From a virus: a stretch of 36,930 nt of DNA. The notes beneath the pieces are model-generated. The model made no database searches. It was not told where the DNA came from and saw only the letters and a list, made by a program, of their open reading frames with translations. The stretch covers positions 1 through 36,930 of IMG/VR virus record IMGVR_UViG_3300038701_002935; one strand, given 5' to 3'. Within the stretch, counting starts at the first letter, position 1. Every line of letters starts with the position of its first letter. Both the position numbers and the translations under genes were made by a program. Below, in pieces: positions 14,775-23,831 of the stretch.

Positions 14775-15373
14775 TGACTACTTATTCGACCACAATCTAT
14801 AATACCATGCCTGTTTATGGTATGGCTCCTACAAGCAAGTGGGATATAGATAAGTGGGACGAATTTAAATGGACGTCTGATGATGATTTGCCGATAAAAT
14901 TCACAAAGTTGATAAGCGAAGGTTTAGACGTTGATGATTTAACCGGCAAGAATGTCACAAAGCTAATAAGCGAAGAAATCACAACGTCTGATATTATAGC
15001 TTTAATTATAACGAAGCTGATAAACGAAGGTTTAGACGTTAATGACGACACTCAAAAGAGTATAACGAAGTTGATAAGCGAAGCGATTGACGCAGATAAT
15101 GCTCTTATTAAGCATGTCACAAAGGGCATAAGCGAAGGCGTTAATATAACTGATACGGCTCAAAAGATATTGACACGATTGATTAGCGACAGTTTGAGTG
15201 CAAATGACGCGCTTGATATTTTCAAACAAAGAGAAGGTTGGACGGTACTTTTCGGCGATGTGACAGATGCAACAGAGCGAAATATACCGACATGGGCGAC
15301 ACAGACCATAAGTAGTGCTGTCTGGACGACGTTAACTGTCTCTTCTTGTTCTTGGAGCGCTTTATCATCATGA
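14774..15373 (+). CDS. Repeat protein with six 18-residue repeats, virion component
   Basis: The protein has 199 residues. Residues 43-150 are six consecutive units of exactly 18 residues with pattern hTKLISExhxxxDxxxKx, for example VTKLISEEITTSDIIALI. The N-terminus contains SKWDIDKWDEFKW, a Trp-rich motif also seen in the C-terminus of the product of 16085-17989 (WDTSKWDNGIWNK), suggesting the two proteins share a structural element. The C-terminus is Thr/Ser/Trp rich. The repeats may act as a length-setting or elastic rod. Confidence 0.6.
   Translation: MTTYSTTIYNTMPVYGMAPTSKWDIDKWDEFKWTSDDDLPIKFTKLISEGLDVDDLTGKNVTKLISEEITTSDIIALIITKLINEGLDVNDDTQKSITKLISEAIDADNALIKHVTKGISEGVNITDTAQKILTRLISDSLSANDALDIFKQREGWTVLFGDVTDATERNIPTWATQTISSAVWTTLTVSSCSWSALSS
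14900..15223 (+). repeat. Six 54-bp coding repeats
   Basis: These encode the six 18-residue units described for the gene at 14774-15373. The DNA copies are diverged; for example AAGTTGATAAGCGAAGG-type segments recur near 14907 and 15067. The array is therefore old and kept at the protein level. Confidence 0.7.
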
Positions 15374-15382
15374 GGTCAATTT

Positions 15383-16084
15383 ATGAGTACTTTGACAGTA
15401 TCGAATATACTAACAAGAGCCAGAAATCGATATAATGCAGCCGATGACGACTTCTTTTCTGATTCTGAGCTGATGGACTTGATTTATGATGCTCAAGCAA
15501 TTTTAGCAAAAGAGGGTTTCGTCATAGAGGAAAGTTACACAACACCGGCGGTAGCTGATACCCGAAGTTACACCTTCCCTACGACGACACTGGCAATTAA
15601 AGAAGTCAAATACGATTATGACAAACTGCAAAAAACGAAACTTCGCTCAGATCCAAAAACTAGCACTTCCGATCCGACAGGTACTCCAGTAGCTTATTCC
15701 GTTTGGAAAAACACTATATACTTATACCCAACACCGGATACAGACGGTTCGACAGATGCGAGCGGCGATAGACAAGACTATATCGACGTAAAGGTTTATA
15801 AATATCCCGACGATATTACGAGTACTTCAGATAGCATTCAAGTACCCGAAGAATACAAGGAAGATTTAATCTTTTATATGCTTATGTGGATGGCTTTAAA
15901 AGATCAAAATACAGTATTATCTGACAGATACAAATTACTCTGGGATGAATCCGTCCTTAGAGCAAAAAAGCAGCGTAAAAAAAGGCTTCGATCAGATTCT
16001 AATACGCGAGTAAGTGACTATTATTTCGGTAGCGATATAACTCCAAATGTTGAGGATACTTTCCACTATTTGGGGGATTATTAA
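15383..16084 (+). CDS. Head-tail adaptor protein
   Basis: The 233-residue protein begins with helical segments (TVSNILTRARNRYNAADDDFFSDSELMDLIYDAQAIL), typical of the adaptor that sits under the portal in short-tailed phages (gp4 of P22, gp11 of T7 type). A beta-rich middle follows (YTFPTTTLAIKEVKYDYDKL) and then helices with EEYKEDLIFYMLMWMALKDQ. It would join portal and tail tube. Confidence 0.7.
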   Translation: MSTLTVSNILTRARNRYNAADDDFFSDSELMDLIYDAQAILAKEGFVIEESYTTPAVADTRSYTFPTTTLAIKEVKYDYDKLQKTKLRSDPKTSTSDPTGTPVAYSVWKNTIYLYPTPDTDGSTDASGDRQDYIDVKVYKYPDDITSTSDSIQVPEEYKEDLIFYMLMWMALKDQNTVLSDRYKLLWDESVLRAKKQRKKRLRSDSNTRVSDYYFGSDITPNVEDTFHYLGDY

Positions 16085-17989
16085 ATGCCGAGAAGTAACT
16101 TTCAGCGAATTTATCCTAAAAATGGAAAGATTGCTCTTGATGGCGGTTATAATAACAAGTTTGATCGATCACTGATAAATGACAATGAATCTCCAGATTG
16201 TCTTAATGTCATTTATGATAACGGTCGAGTGCAGACCAGAGGCGGTACGTCTAAGCTTAATACTGCTTCTGTTGGATCATATGCTTGCGACGGACTTTAT
16301 ACTAGGCATGACTCTGATGGGACAGAGACCATGGTAGCATGGTACGGCGGTAGTTTATACGCTCTGAGCGGTACGACTTTTACCACAATAGCTTCCGCTC
16401 AGAGCATTTACACTGTCGGACAGCAAGTTTATGCTGCCGAGTATGAAAATTACATGTTTTTTGGGAACGGCGGTTCAATACCATACAAGTATGCAGGTGG
16501 AGAATTTACGCGCCATGGAATTTTTTCTCCGGTAAGCGCTCCGGCGGCGGCGACAGCGGCGACCGGAACAGCTCTTACAGGCGATTACAGGTATAAAGTC
16601 ACTTACATAAACTCTGGAGCGGTTGAGAGCGATTCAGGGCCAGCGACAACGACTTTTACAGCGGCGGCCGAAAATATCGCTCTAAGTGATATTCCGGTAG
16701 CTCCAACTAGTTGGGGAGTTGCTTCGCGCCGGATATACCGCACAAAGGACGGCGGCTCAACATATTTTCGCGTTGATACGATTGACGACAACACGACGAC
16801 AACCTACGAAGACGCTATCGTTGACGGTTCACTCGTGACAGAAGAACCAGACGACCAAGGTGTTCCCCCAAATTACAGTGTTATCAAATATCACCAAGGT
16901 CGACTTTTTGTGATCGATCCGGCGACAAATTTAGTCAAATACAGCGAAGTAGGTAACCCATATGTTTTTAAAACTTTGAGTTTCCGTCGTATTGGTGATA
17001 CAAGCGGCGACATTCCGCGAATGCTGGCCGTGTATAATGGGTCTTTGGTTGTCGGTTGCGAAAAATCAATGTGGATTGTTTACACTCCTGATGCAACAGA
17101 CACTAATTGGGCAGACATTCAAGTTGTAACGCCATATGGTTGTCGCGCTCCATTGTCTGTAATGGAATACAATAACAAACTGATGTTTGCAGCGACTCTA
17201 AACGGTGATTTCGTCGGCTTTGCAGCGTTAAGCGGTAGCTCTATAGACCCTAGCGTTAGTGTTTTGACACGTTCGCAATTGGGAAGTGATCTTAAATCTA
17301 ATGTTATCGAGGATGAGATGTTTCTTGTTCCTGATAACTATCAGAGTAAAATAGCGGCGATATCTCACAGAAATCGAGGGTATATTTCGGGGCCATACGG
17401 CGACGGTCAAACTACGAATAATCGCATATGGTATTTTGATTATTCTTACGAAAATTTAGATCGTAAGAATAAATTTGCGTGGTCGCCATGGTCGGGTTTA
17501 GCAGCGATGCAATTCACTGTATATGGTAATACTCTTTATTATGCGACAGATGCGGCTACAGGTTTCGTTTACGCAATGAATCAATCTAATGCTAATGATG
17601 ATGGAACGGCGATAGATAGCTATATATGGACGAAAGAATTTTTTGGATATGCTGATAATGAAGAGTGGGTGAAAGATTGGCGCTGGCTCAATCTCTATTA
17701 TGTTCTCATAGGTAACGGCGAATTAGATATTTCATTGAGAATAGACTCAAGCGCCTCATCATCTACTGATATAGATTCTGTCAGTTTAATAGGTCCTATG
17801 GTTTGGGATACATCTAAATGGGATAATGGAATATGGAATAAATCAAGCTCTAGCGAAGTTAAAAAAATACCTCTTGGCAGGTTTCGAGGTAAGCGCATAC
17901 AGATTAAATTTTCAAACGGTAATGTTGCCGACGTGAAATTTAAAATAATCGGAATACGCATGACTTACAATTTACGGGGTTTTAGATAA
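16085..17989 (+). CDS. Large beta-propeller-like tail hub/tube protein
   Basis: The protein has 634 residues and directly follows the adaptor. Its N-terminus (LDGGYNNKF...NESPDCLNVIYDNGRVQTRGG) is the signature of the large tail proteins of short-tailed phages, positioned like T7 gp12 or P22 gp10. A fibronectin-like segment lies near 160-240 (DYRYKVTYINSGAVESDSGP). The rest has repeating beta strands (GNTLYYATDAATGFVYAMN) and a C-terminal jelly-roll-like part. It likely forms the tail nozzle. Confidence 0.75.
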   Translation: MPRSNFQRIYPKNGKIALDGGYNNKFDRSLINDNESPDCLNVIYDNGRVQTRGGTSKLNTASVGSYACDGLYTRHDSDGTETMVAWYGGSLYALSGTTFTTIASAQSIYTVGQQVYAAEYENYMFFGNGGSIPYKYAGGEFTRHGIFSPVSAPAAATAATGTALTGDYRYKVTYINSGAVESDSGPATTTFTAAAENIALSDIPVAPTSWGVASRRIYRTKDGGSTYFRVDTIDDNTTTTYEDAIVDGSLVTEEPDDQGVPPNYSVIKYHQGRLFVIDPATNLVKYSEVGNPYVFKTLSFRRIGDTSGDIPRMLAVYNGSLVVGCEKSMWIVYTPDATDTNWADIQVVTPYGCRAPLSVMEYNNKLMFAATLNGDFVGFAALSGSSIDPSVSVLTRSQLGSDLKSNVIEDEMFLVPDNYQSKIAAISHRNRGYISGPYGDGQTTNNRIWYFDYSYENLDRKNKFAWSPWSGLAAMQFTVYGNTLYYATDAATGFVYAMNQSNANDDGTAIDSYIWTKEFFGYADNEEWVKDWRWLNLYYVLIGNGELDISLRIDSSASSSTDIDSVSLIGPMVWDTSKWDNGIWNKSSSSEVKKIPLGRFRGKRIQIKFSNGNVADVKFKIIGIRMTYNLRGFR

Positions 17990-19104
17990 TGGCAAATAAT
18001 GCGATTACAAGAGCGATATTAAAGCGTAGACCACAAGCAGCGGCTCTTGCTACTCCACAAGCTCCTGATCCAATTAGTGATCAGGACAAACAGGTAGAAG
18101 ACAGGGTTACAGGCATACTATCTCCGTATGAACAGCAACAAAAAAGTGCGTTGAATCAGCGCATAAGTCAGTCAAGGGAAGAATTGTATGAACAAGAATT
18201 GCGAAGAGGTCAAAGAGAAGGTGATATTTTAAAGCGCCGTTTTGCGGCATTGGGTGGCCAAGCTGGAGAAGAGACTGAACAAAGAGCTTTTAAACTAGCA
18301 GGGCGAGAAGCTGGTCGAAGGTTAGATATCGGGGAAAGAGATATCGAGCAACAAAAACTAGCACAACAACAAGCTCTCGATGAATTGATGGCAGAGCGTA
18401 GGCTCGGAGTTGGAGAAAGATTAAGAGGTCAGCAGTTTGCGACTGGAGAGAGAATTGAAGGTCAGCAGTTTGCGACTGGCGAGAGAGTTAAAGGTCAAGA
18501 ATTTGCGACAGGTGAGAGAGTTAAAGGCCAAGAATTTATGGCTGAGCAAAACGAAATAGCAAGAAATGCTGCTTCCGAGTTAGCAAGATTAGATAGAGAG
18601 ATGAAAGCAGAAATTGCCAAAGCAGACAGGGCGAGTGCCTCTAAAATAGCTCAGCTGAATAGGGATATGCAAAAGACAGAAGGTATACTTAATCGTGCGC
18701 AAGCAGCTAGTGAAGCGCAAAAGACGAGAGACTTAGAGTCTAAACTTGCTGATATGGATCGTGAATTAAAAAATCGGCAGATTGCTATAGCTCAAAAAGA
18801 GCTTGACCTGAATACGAAAATATCTCTTGAAAATATACGAACTCGTGACGGTTATGTTTCTGATGATGTTTTGCAAAGACTTAAAGACGCTGGTTTAGAT
18901 ATTAATTGGTTTGTATCCGGGGAAAAAGGACAAGCGCCAGCGCCAGCGCCAGCGCCAGCGCCAGCGCAAAATATATCCAATATTAGTCCGCTCGAAAAGC
19001 AAATTCAGGACATTAATAAAAACCCATTAAGCCCTGATTATATTAAGACATTAAAGCCTTTTAGGAGGCCGTCAAATGTTCCACCTGGTGTTACAATATT
19101 TTAG
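17989..19104 (+). CDS. Coiled-coil virion protein with 11-residue repeats
   Basis: The product has 371 residues, strongly helical and rich in Gln, Arg and Glu. Four 11-residue repeats of GER-x-x-GQ-[QE]-F-A-T type lie at about residues 142-185. Three-stranded or four-stranded hendecad coiled coils have this period. A Pro-Ala run of about ten residues follows near 316-326. It probably belongs to the internal or ejection proteins. It overlaps the previous gene by TAATG and is related in design to the next gene. Confidence 0.6.
   Translation: MANNAITRAILKRRPQAAALATPQAPDPISDQDKQVEDRVTGILSPYEQQQKSALNQRISQSREELYEQELRRGQREGDILKRRFAALGGQAGEETEQRAFKLAGREAGRRLDIGERDIEQQKLAQQQALDELMAERRLGVGERLRGQQFATGERIEGQQFATGERVKGQEFATGERVKGQEFMAEQNEIARNAASELARLDREMKAEIAKADRASASKIAQLNRDMQKTEGILNRAQAASEAQKTRDLESKLADMDRELKNRQIAIAQKELDLNTKISLENIRTRDGYVSDDVLQRLKDAGLDINWFVSGEKGQAPAPAPAPAPAQNISNISPLEKQIQDINKNPLSPDYIKTLKPFRRPSNVPPGVTIF
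18412..18543 (+). repeat. Four 33-bp coding repeats (hendecads)
   Basis: These 33-bp units encode the GER-type hendecads of the 17989 gene. Units are near-identical at the DNA level, with GTCAGCAGTTTGCGACTGG-like segments repeated, so the array is recent or homogenised. Confidence 0.75.
18934..18966 (+). repeat. GCGCCA hexamer run
   Basis: This is a short perfect run of GCGCCA units encoding alternating Ala-Pro near residues 316-326 of the coiled-coil protein. It is prone to slippage in steps of two residues and would form a stiff linker. Confidence 0.8.
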
Positions 19105-19110
19105 GAGTTA

Positions 19111-20037
19111 ATGATGGCGAGTGCAATAGAAAGACGTTTCGACTTAGCCAGGGCGGCACTTTCGGCAAAAGCCGAGGAAGCTTCATCAACACAAGAAGAA
19201 GCACAAAGAGCAAAGGCGGCTTCACTTGGATCGTTACAGTCAGGCGCGTCAATTAAAGAAGCGCGCGCCGGTGAACGTGCTTTATCCCGAAAAGAATTGA
19301 TTGGCCAAAGCGATATAACAGCAGCTCAAACGAAAGAAGAACAAGCGTTATTGTCCGCAGCATTACAGCGAAAGCTCTCAGCTGGTGAGAGTGCGGCAGG
19401 TCGACAATATGCGGCCGGTGAGAGTGCGGCAGGTCGACAATATGCGGCAGGTGAGAGTGCGGCAGGTCGACAATATGCGGCAGGTGAGAGTGCGGCAGGT
19501 CGACAATATACGGCCGGTGAGAGTGCGAAAAAACGTGAGTTTGTATCAGGAGAAGAGGGTAAAAAACGCGATTATATTACTTCAGAGGCGCTTGCTAGAC
19601 GTACTCAAGCCGAAAGCGAATCGACTAAAGGAAGAGATTTTGCTGTTTCAGAAGCGAAAAGCGGCAGGGAATTTGCGGTAGCTGAATCCGAAAAAGCTAG
19701 AAAAGAAACGATGAGACAAGCTGAGCTTAATCAAGCTCTGGCCGAAAAAGGCGTTATCATTTCTGAGAAAGAATATGCTCTAAATGAAGAGATATCATTA
19801 AGCAATTTAGCGCAATTAAGAGCTACAGCTGACAAAGATCGCCGCAGAAAAGATAGGTTGGATATAGGATTGCCGGAGGGTAAGTATGTACCGATAGAAG
19901 ATCCGAAAGATGTTCCTAAAGCACTTGAAGAGATTATAAAAGCTAGACTAGGTACGGCTAGTGATCCTACGAATTGGTTTAAAGGCGTTCCAAAAGTTAA
20001 AAGCGCTGGAACTTTTGATATCAGGAGTTGGAGATAA
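19111..20037 (+). CDS. Coiled-coil virion protein with 11-residue repeats (second copy)
   Basis: The 308-residue protein begins after AGGAGTTA at ATGATG. It is nearly all helix. Residues 91-145 contain five 11-residue units, AGESAAGRQYA with the last diverged to AGESAKKREFV. More degenerate units with the same period continue to about 200 (SEEAKSGREFAV-like). The plan matches the preceding gene, so the pair probably arose by duplication and forms a heteromeric bundle inside the virion or tail. Confidence 0.6.
   Translation: MMASAIERRFDLARAALSAKAEEASSTQEEAQRAKAASLGSLQSGASIKEARAGERALSRKELIGQSDITAAQTKEEQALLSAALQRKLSAGESAAGRQYAAGESAAGRQYAAGESAAGRQYAAGESAAGRQYTAGESAKKREFVSGEEGKKRDYITSEALARRTQAESESTKGRDFAVSEAKSGREFAVAESEKARKETMRQAELNQALAEKGVIISEKEYALNEEISLSNLAQLRATADKDRRRKDRLDIGLPEGKYVPIEDPKDVPKALEEIIKARLGTASDPTNWFKGVPKVKSAGTFDIRSWR
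19381..19545 (+). repeat. Five 33-bp tandem repeats
   Basis: Units start at 19381, 19414, 19447, 19480 and 19513. The first four differ at only a few positions (GCGGCC versus GCGGCA, and one ACGGCC). The DNA identity predicts copy-number change by recombination. Confidence 0.85.
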
Positions 20038-20474
20038 TGAGCGTTATTAATGTATATCAGCCAAGTACTAATAAGACTGACAACACCGGCCAAAGAATGC
20101 AGCAGATTGGCGGCTTAATATCAATGATACCTCATCCGGCGGCGCAAGCAGCAGGTGGAGGGTTAGCGGCTCTCGGCACTATCAAACAAATGACTACTCA
20201 ACAGCCCAAAGAAATCGGACAGCAGGGAGTTATAAGCTCTCAGCAACAGCGAGTTGCTATGCCTTCGCAGACGCCGAGAGCGGCGCAAGCTGAGCTTGAT
20301 ATGCCTGATTACTCAAGCGCGCTTAATCGCAGAACAGAACTAGCTCAGAATGCCGATCAGGAGCTTATCGATGCAAGGGCAGCACTTGAGGCGCTTGATA
20401 TGGATCAAGAGCTTAAAACACGATTACAAAAACCACTAGAGGCAGCTATTGCAGCGCAAAGGAGCATTGGCTAA
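20037..20474 (+). CDS. Small internal virion/ejection protein
   Basis: The product has 145 residues from ATG 20037, chosen over an upstream TTG because it forms a TAATG overlap and has GGAG 5 nt before. A Gly/Ala-rich segment (about 24-46, LISMIPHPAAQAAGGGLAAL) could insert into a membrane, and a helical Gln-rich C-terminus follows. Size and position fit the small ejection protein of short-tailed phages (gp14-type). Function inferred from context. Confidence 0.55.
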   Translation: MSVINVYQPSTNKTDNTGQRMQQIGGLISMIPHPAAQAAGGGLAALGTIKQMTTQQPKEIGQQGVISSQQQRVAMPSQTPRAAQAELDMPDYSSALNRRTELAQNADQELIDARAALEALDMDQELKTRLQKPLEAAIAAQRSIG

Positions 20475-22159
20475 TGGCTATTGTTGCAGTAAAAGATTTT
20501 CGCAGAGAAGAAAAAGACCCTCTTGATGATATGCTTGGCAAGATATCGAAGGGATTGCAAATTGCTCAATCCATTTACGGCATAAAAACGGCTATGGAGC
20601 AAAGCGACTTGCGAGATTTACAAATGCAAGCCCAAGAGGAAAAGTTACGCGCTGAAACTTTAAAGAATAACTTAGCTGAGACAGGACTTCTTACGCCACA
20701 GCAAGTCATGGATAGCGACATTGTAACGTTCAGAACTAAGGAAGATTTAGCGAAAGCTGTTGGTGCGCAAAATTGGGAAACAGCTATAAAGAAATATCCG
20801 GCTCTTACGGGGAACATTTATGAGATAAATGTAGCGACGCCAAGGCGCGAAGTGACTTCTGAAACTGGAAATGTCATAGGTGTAGACGATGAATCTCGTT
20901 TATTAACAAAAGCTCCTACAATTATCAGGCCACAAGATTTAGACGACTTTGAAATCAACGTGTACAAAGCAGCAATTAAACGAGGCGTATTAGAACAAAT
21001 CCAAAAAGGCTCCGTTGGCGGCGCGAGGACGATGAAAGAATTCACTGAAAAATGGATGCCAGCCGACGACCCGGAAGTATTGAAAAATATACCTAGTCAA
21101 ATTGCAGCGTTACGGGAGCCTGTTCAGGTCCTTGAGAATGGTCAGGTTGTTACTCGTATGGGTATTCGCAGGAGTGCTGTTAAGCCGATACAGCCCACAA
21201 CTTCAATGGATGTGGCAAAGCTACAAGCAGCTCAAATAGGCGCGCAGAAATCAGCTCTTGATTTACTTGAGCGACAGAAAAAGTTTGAAATTGAGCAAGA
21301 TAAGAAAGATCGACGTCAAGCCGGTGTCTATACTCCAGAAGAGTTTTATGAGGATTTTATCGTTATAGATGACATTGATCAGTTTAAGGAACAAAGCCCA
21401 AGCACAGCGAAGTTTATACCGGATAATGCTTTTAGAACTGTCGATATATATGATCCAATCACAGGCGAAATGACAAAGATGACCGGTGTTAATCGAAGTT
21501 TATTTGATACTGCTCTCAAACAAGCAAAAGTCAATAAACAAGAAGGTAAAGCGGACGAATTAACTACAAATGAGAAATCGGTTGAACAGGCATGGAAAAA
21601 GGCTGACGCTACTTTTGCGAAAAAATACACAGATTATGTAGCCGAAGGAACGGAAGAGAAAAATTTTGATGAGATAAGAAAATTAAAAGAAACTTTAATT
21701 GAAGCAGAAAAAACTCTTGGTGATACTTGGGTAGACAGAGCGCAAGGAATATTACCAGAATCTATAAGAGATTGGGTTGATCCAAAAGACAGATCAATTG
21801 AAGATAGAGTTAAAGGCCAAGCACAAAAAACGCTAAGGCAATTATTGGGCGCTCAATTTACTGAAAAAGAGGGCCAAATGATTTTGGATAGATCATTTAA
21901 CCCTAGGCAAACGAAAGAAGAAAATATCAGAAGGATGAAAGAACTCTTACGATCTTTAGAAGAGCAAGCGATTGCTCAAAAAAAGGCAATGGAATATTTC
22001 AGTGAAAAAGGAACTATCAAAGGGTTTAAAGCGCCAAAAATAGATATAAATATACCTGGAAGTGATTATGTCACAGTCAAAAAAGGCGATGAAACTTTAA
22101 AGATTCCGCGCTCTAGGCTCAAAGACGCCGAAGCCGATGGTTACAAACTTGTAAAGTAG
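20474..22159 (+). CDS. Internal/ejection protein, 561 residues
   Basis: The large charged, mostly helical protein has no recognised enzyme motif. It begins MAIVAVKDFRREEKDPLDDM and contains long Glu/Lys/Gln stretches. The C-terminal 30 residues (SDYVTVKKGDETLKIPRSRL) look like a small beta domain. It overlaps its upstream neighbour by TAATG and sits in a run of three likely ejection proteins. No transglycosylase motif is evident. Confidence 0.55.
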   Translation: MAIVAVKDFRREEKDPLDDMLGKISKGLQIAQSIYGIKTAMEQSDLRDLQMQAQEEKLRAETLKNNLAETGLLTPQQVMDSDIVTFRTKEDLAKAVGAQNWETAIKKYPALTGNIYEINVATPRREVTSETGNVIGVDDESRLLTKAPTIIRPQDLDDFEINVYKAAIKRGVLEQIQKGSVGGARTMKEFTEKWMPADDPEVLKNIPSQIAALREPVQVLENGQVVTRMGIRRSAVKPIQPTTSMDVAKLQAAQIGAQKSALDLLERQKKFEIEQDKKDRRQAGVYTPEEFYEDFIVIDDIDQFKEQSPSTAKFIPDNAFRTVDIYDPITGEMTKMTGVNRSLFDTALKQAKVNKQEGKADELTTNEKSVEQAWKKADATFAKKYTDYVAEGTEEKNFDEIRKLKETLIEAEKTLGDTWVDRAQGILPESIRDWVDPKDRSIEDRVKGQAQKTLRQLLGAQFTEKEGQMILDRSFNPRQTKEENIRRMKELLRSLEEQAIAQKKAMEYFSEKGTIKGFKAPKIDINIPGSDYVTVKKGDETLKIPRSRLKDAEADGYKLVK

Positions 22160-22168
22160 GTGGTTGAT

Positions 22169-23827
22169 ATGTCTGACTGGAAAAAAGAAGCTATAAAAGA
22201 AAATGATTGGAAAGAAGAATCTATACCTTTTCCAGATGCGACAGGCGTTCAGATGCCTGATTTATCTAATAAGCAATTAGAAGCGTTTGGAGAAGGTGCA
22301 TTAGCCGGCGCGACATTTGACTTTTCAGACGAAATAAAAGCTGGCGTCAAAGCTGGTTTGCAATCTCTTAAGGGTAAAAAATTCAAAAGTGCTTATAAGT
22401 CACAATTAAAAAAAGAGCGTAATGAGCTTAAACGTTTAGAACAAGAATTCCCTTGGCTTTTTGGTGCCGGCGAATTAGCCGGTGGTGTTGCTTCTGGTTT
22501 TGTGGCTCCTGGCGGATCGGCAGCAAAAGGAGTTAACTTGTTAGGAAGAGGAGTTAAAGCAGCGGCGAGCTTGTTACCAGAAGCGGCTTTACAAGCAGCG
22601 GGTGCCAGCGAAGAAGAAGCCGGAAGCTTAGAGTTTTTTAAAGATGTTGGGAAAGGTAGCGCTTACGGTGTAGCCGGTGGTGTTGCTCTCGGAAAAGTTG
22701 GAAAGGGCGTTAAAAAAGCTTTAGATAGTGGCATATTTAAAAAAGCAACACTTGTCACAAGTAACCTACTATTTGATTTGCCGCCAGCATATGCAGAAAA
22801 ACTTTTGAATCCAAAAACAGCTGAAAAAATAATTAATCCTAAAAACGCCAATGAACTTGTCGATGGAATTGAAGATTTAACAATTAAAATGGGCAAACAA
22901 GCAAAGGGTTTGTCTATCGCAGCGAATAAACATCTTACCACAGATAAAACAATACCAGTTGATGATCTTATGATTGCTCTTGATAACCTTCCTATGTCAA
23001 AAAAAATAGAACTCAGCTCGATGTCAAAGGGTGTCGGTGCAAAAAAAGAGCTTTCAAAAGTTGCAGAAACAATCACGTCATTTTCTGACGGCGAAAATAT
23101 ATCACCATATGAGCTTAAGCAGGTAATAGCAGCTCTCGATGAAGAAATACCTTGGGATAAGACAGATTGGGGACCAAAAGAACGTCTTTTAAGCGAGATT
23201 AGAGGTTATATAGATCACAATATATTAAAGACTAACCCAAAGTATAAAGAAGCAATGGAGCCAGTCGCAGAGCTTACAGGTAACTTGCAAGATATCAGAA
23301 GAGCTTTTGCTATGAAACGAGATGGATATGTCGTAAAGCCGACAGACCAAACATATTCACGAGTTAAAAACTTTTTTGATATTTCAGCGCAAGCGAAAAA
23401 GCCTGTCACAGAAAAATCATTACAAACAGCTGAACGATATTTTCCTGAAGATAAAATTGGCGAAGATTTACTATTGTCTCAAATTGCAGCGAGAACTGAA
23501 GGAGGCGTCACTCAAGGTTCAAGAAATACATTGTTTGGAGGCGGCACAGGAGCCGGAATTGGTCTTTTACTACGTAGTCCTGAAGTTGCCACCGCTCTCG
23601 GTATCGGCGGTTTGATAATAGGACAGATAAAAGATAAATACGGTCGAAAAGTAGGAAAATCTGTATTACCGGCCGCTAGTAAGGCTATTAGCTCTGCTGA
23701 TGTTGGATTGCAGAAAATAGCGCCGGCTTTTCAAAGGGGCGGTGAAATACTTGGACGCCAGAGGGCAATTAACAGCGGAGTTTTACCGCAAGAAAATAAT
23801 CAATCACCATTAATTCCAAGGAGATGA
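22169..23827 (+). CDS. Internal/ejection protein with Gly/Ala-rich membrane-active segments
   Basis: The protein has 552 residues from ATG 22169, preferred over GTG 22160 because AGGTGG lies 6 nt upstream. Residues around 45-175 contain several Gly/Ala-rich amphipathic stretches (ALAGATFDFSDEIKAGVKAG, GVAGGVALGKVGKGV) and there is another near 460-480 (GGGTGAGIGLLL). Such segments occur in ejection proteins that form a channel through the cell envelope. Polar helical regions lie between them. It is the last gene before the fibre. Confidence 0.6.
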   Translation: MSDWKKEAIKENDWKEESIPFPDATGVQMPDLSNKQLEAFGEGALAGATFDFSDEIKAGVKAGLQSLKGKKFKSAYKSQLKKERNELKRLEQEFPWLFGAGELAGGVASGFVAPGGSAAKGVNLLGRGVKAAASLLPEAALQAAGASEEEAGSLEFFKDVGKGSAYGVAGGVALGKVGKGVKKALDSGIFKKATLVTSNLLFDLPPAYAEKLLNPKTAEKIINPKNANELVDGIEDLTIKMGKQAKGLSIAANKHLTTDKTIPVDDLMIALDNLPMSKKIELSSMSKGVGAKKELSKVAETITSFSDGENISPYELKQVIAALDEEIPWDKTDWGPKERLLSEIRGYIDHNILKTNPKYKEAMEPVAELTGNLQDIRRAFAMKRDGYVVKPTDQTYSRVKNFFDISAQAKKPVTEKSLQTAERYFPEDKIGEDLLLSQIAARTEGGVTQGSRNTLFGGGTGAGIGLLLRSPEVATALGIGGLIIGQIKDKYGRKVGKSVLPAASKAISSADVGLQKIAPAFQRGGEILGRQRAINSGVLPQENNQSPLIPRR

Positions 23828-23831
23828 TATT

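Noticed and set aside
19385-19681. Alternative-frame VRQVDN repeat protein
   Set aside because: This is the frame-shifted reading of the 33-bp repeats in the coiled-coil gene; it lacks its own start site and operon fit.
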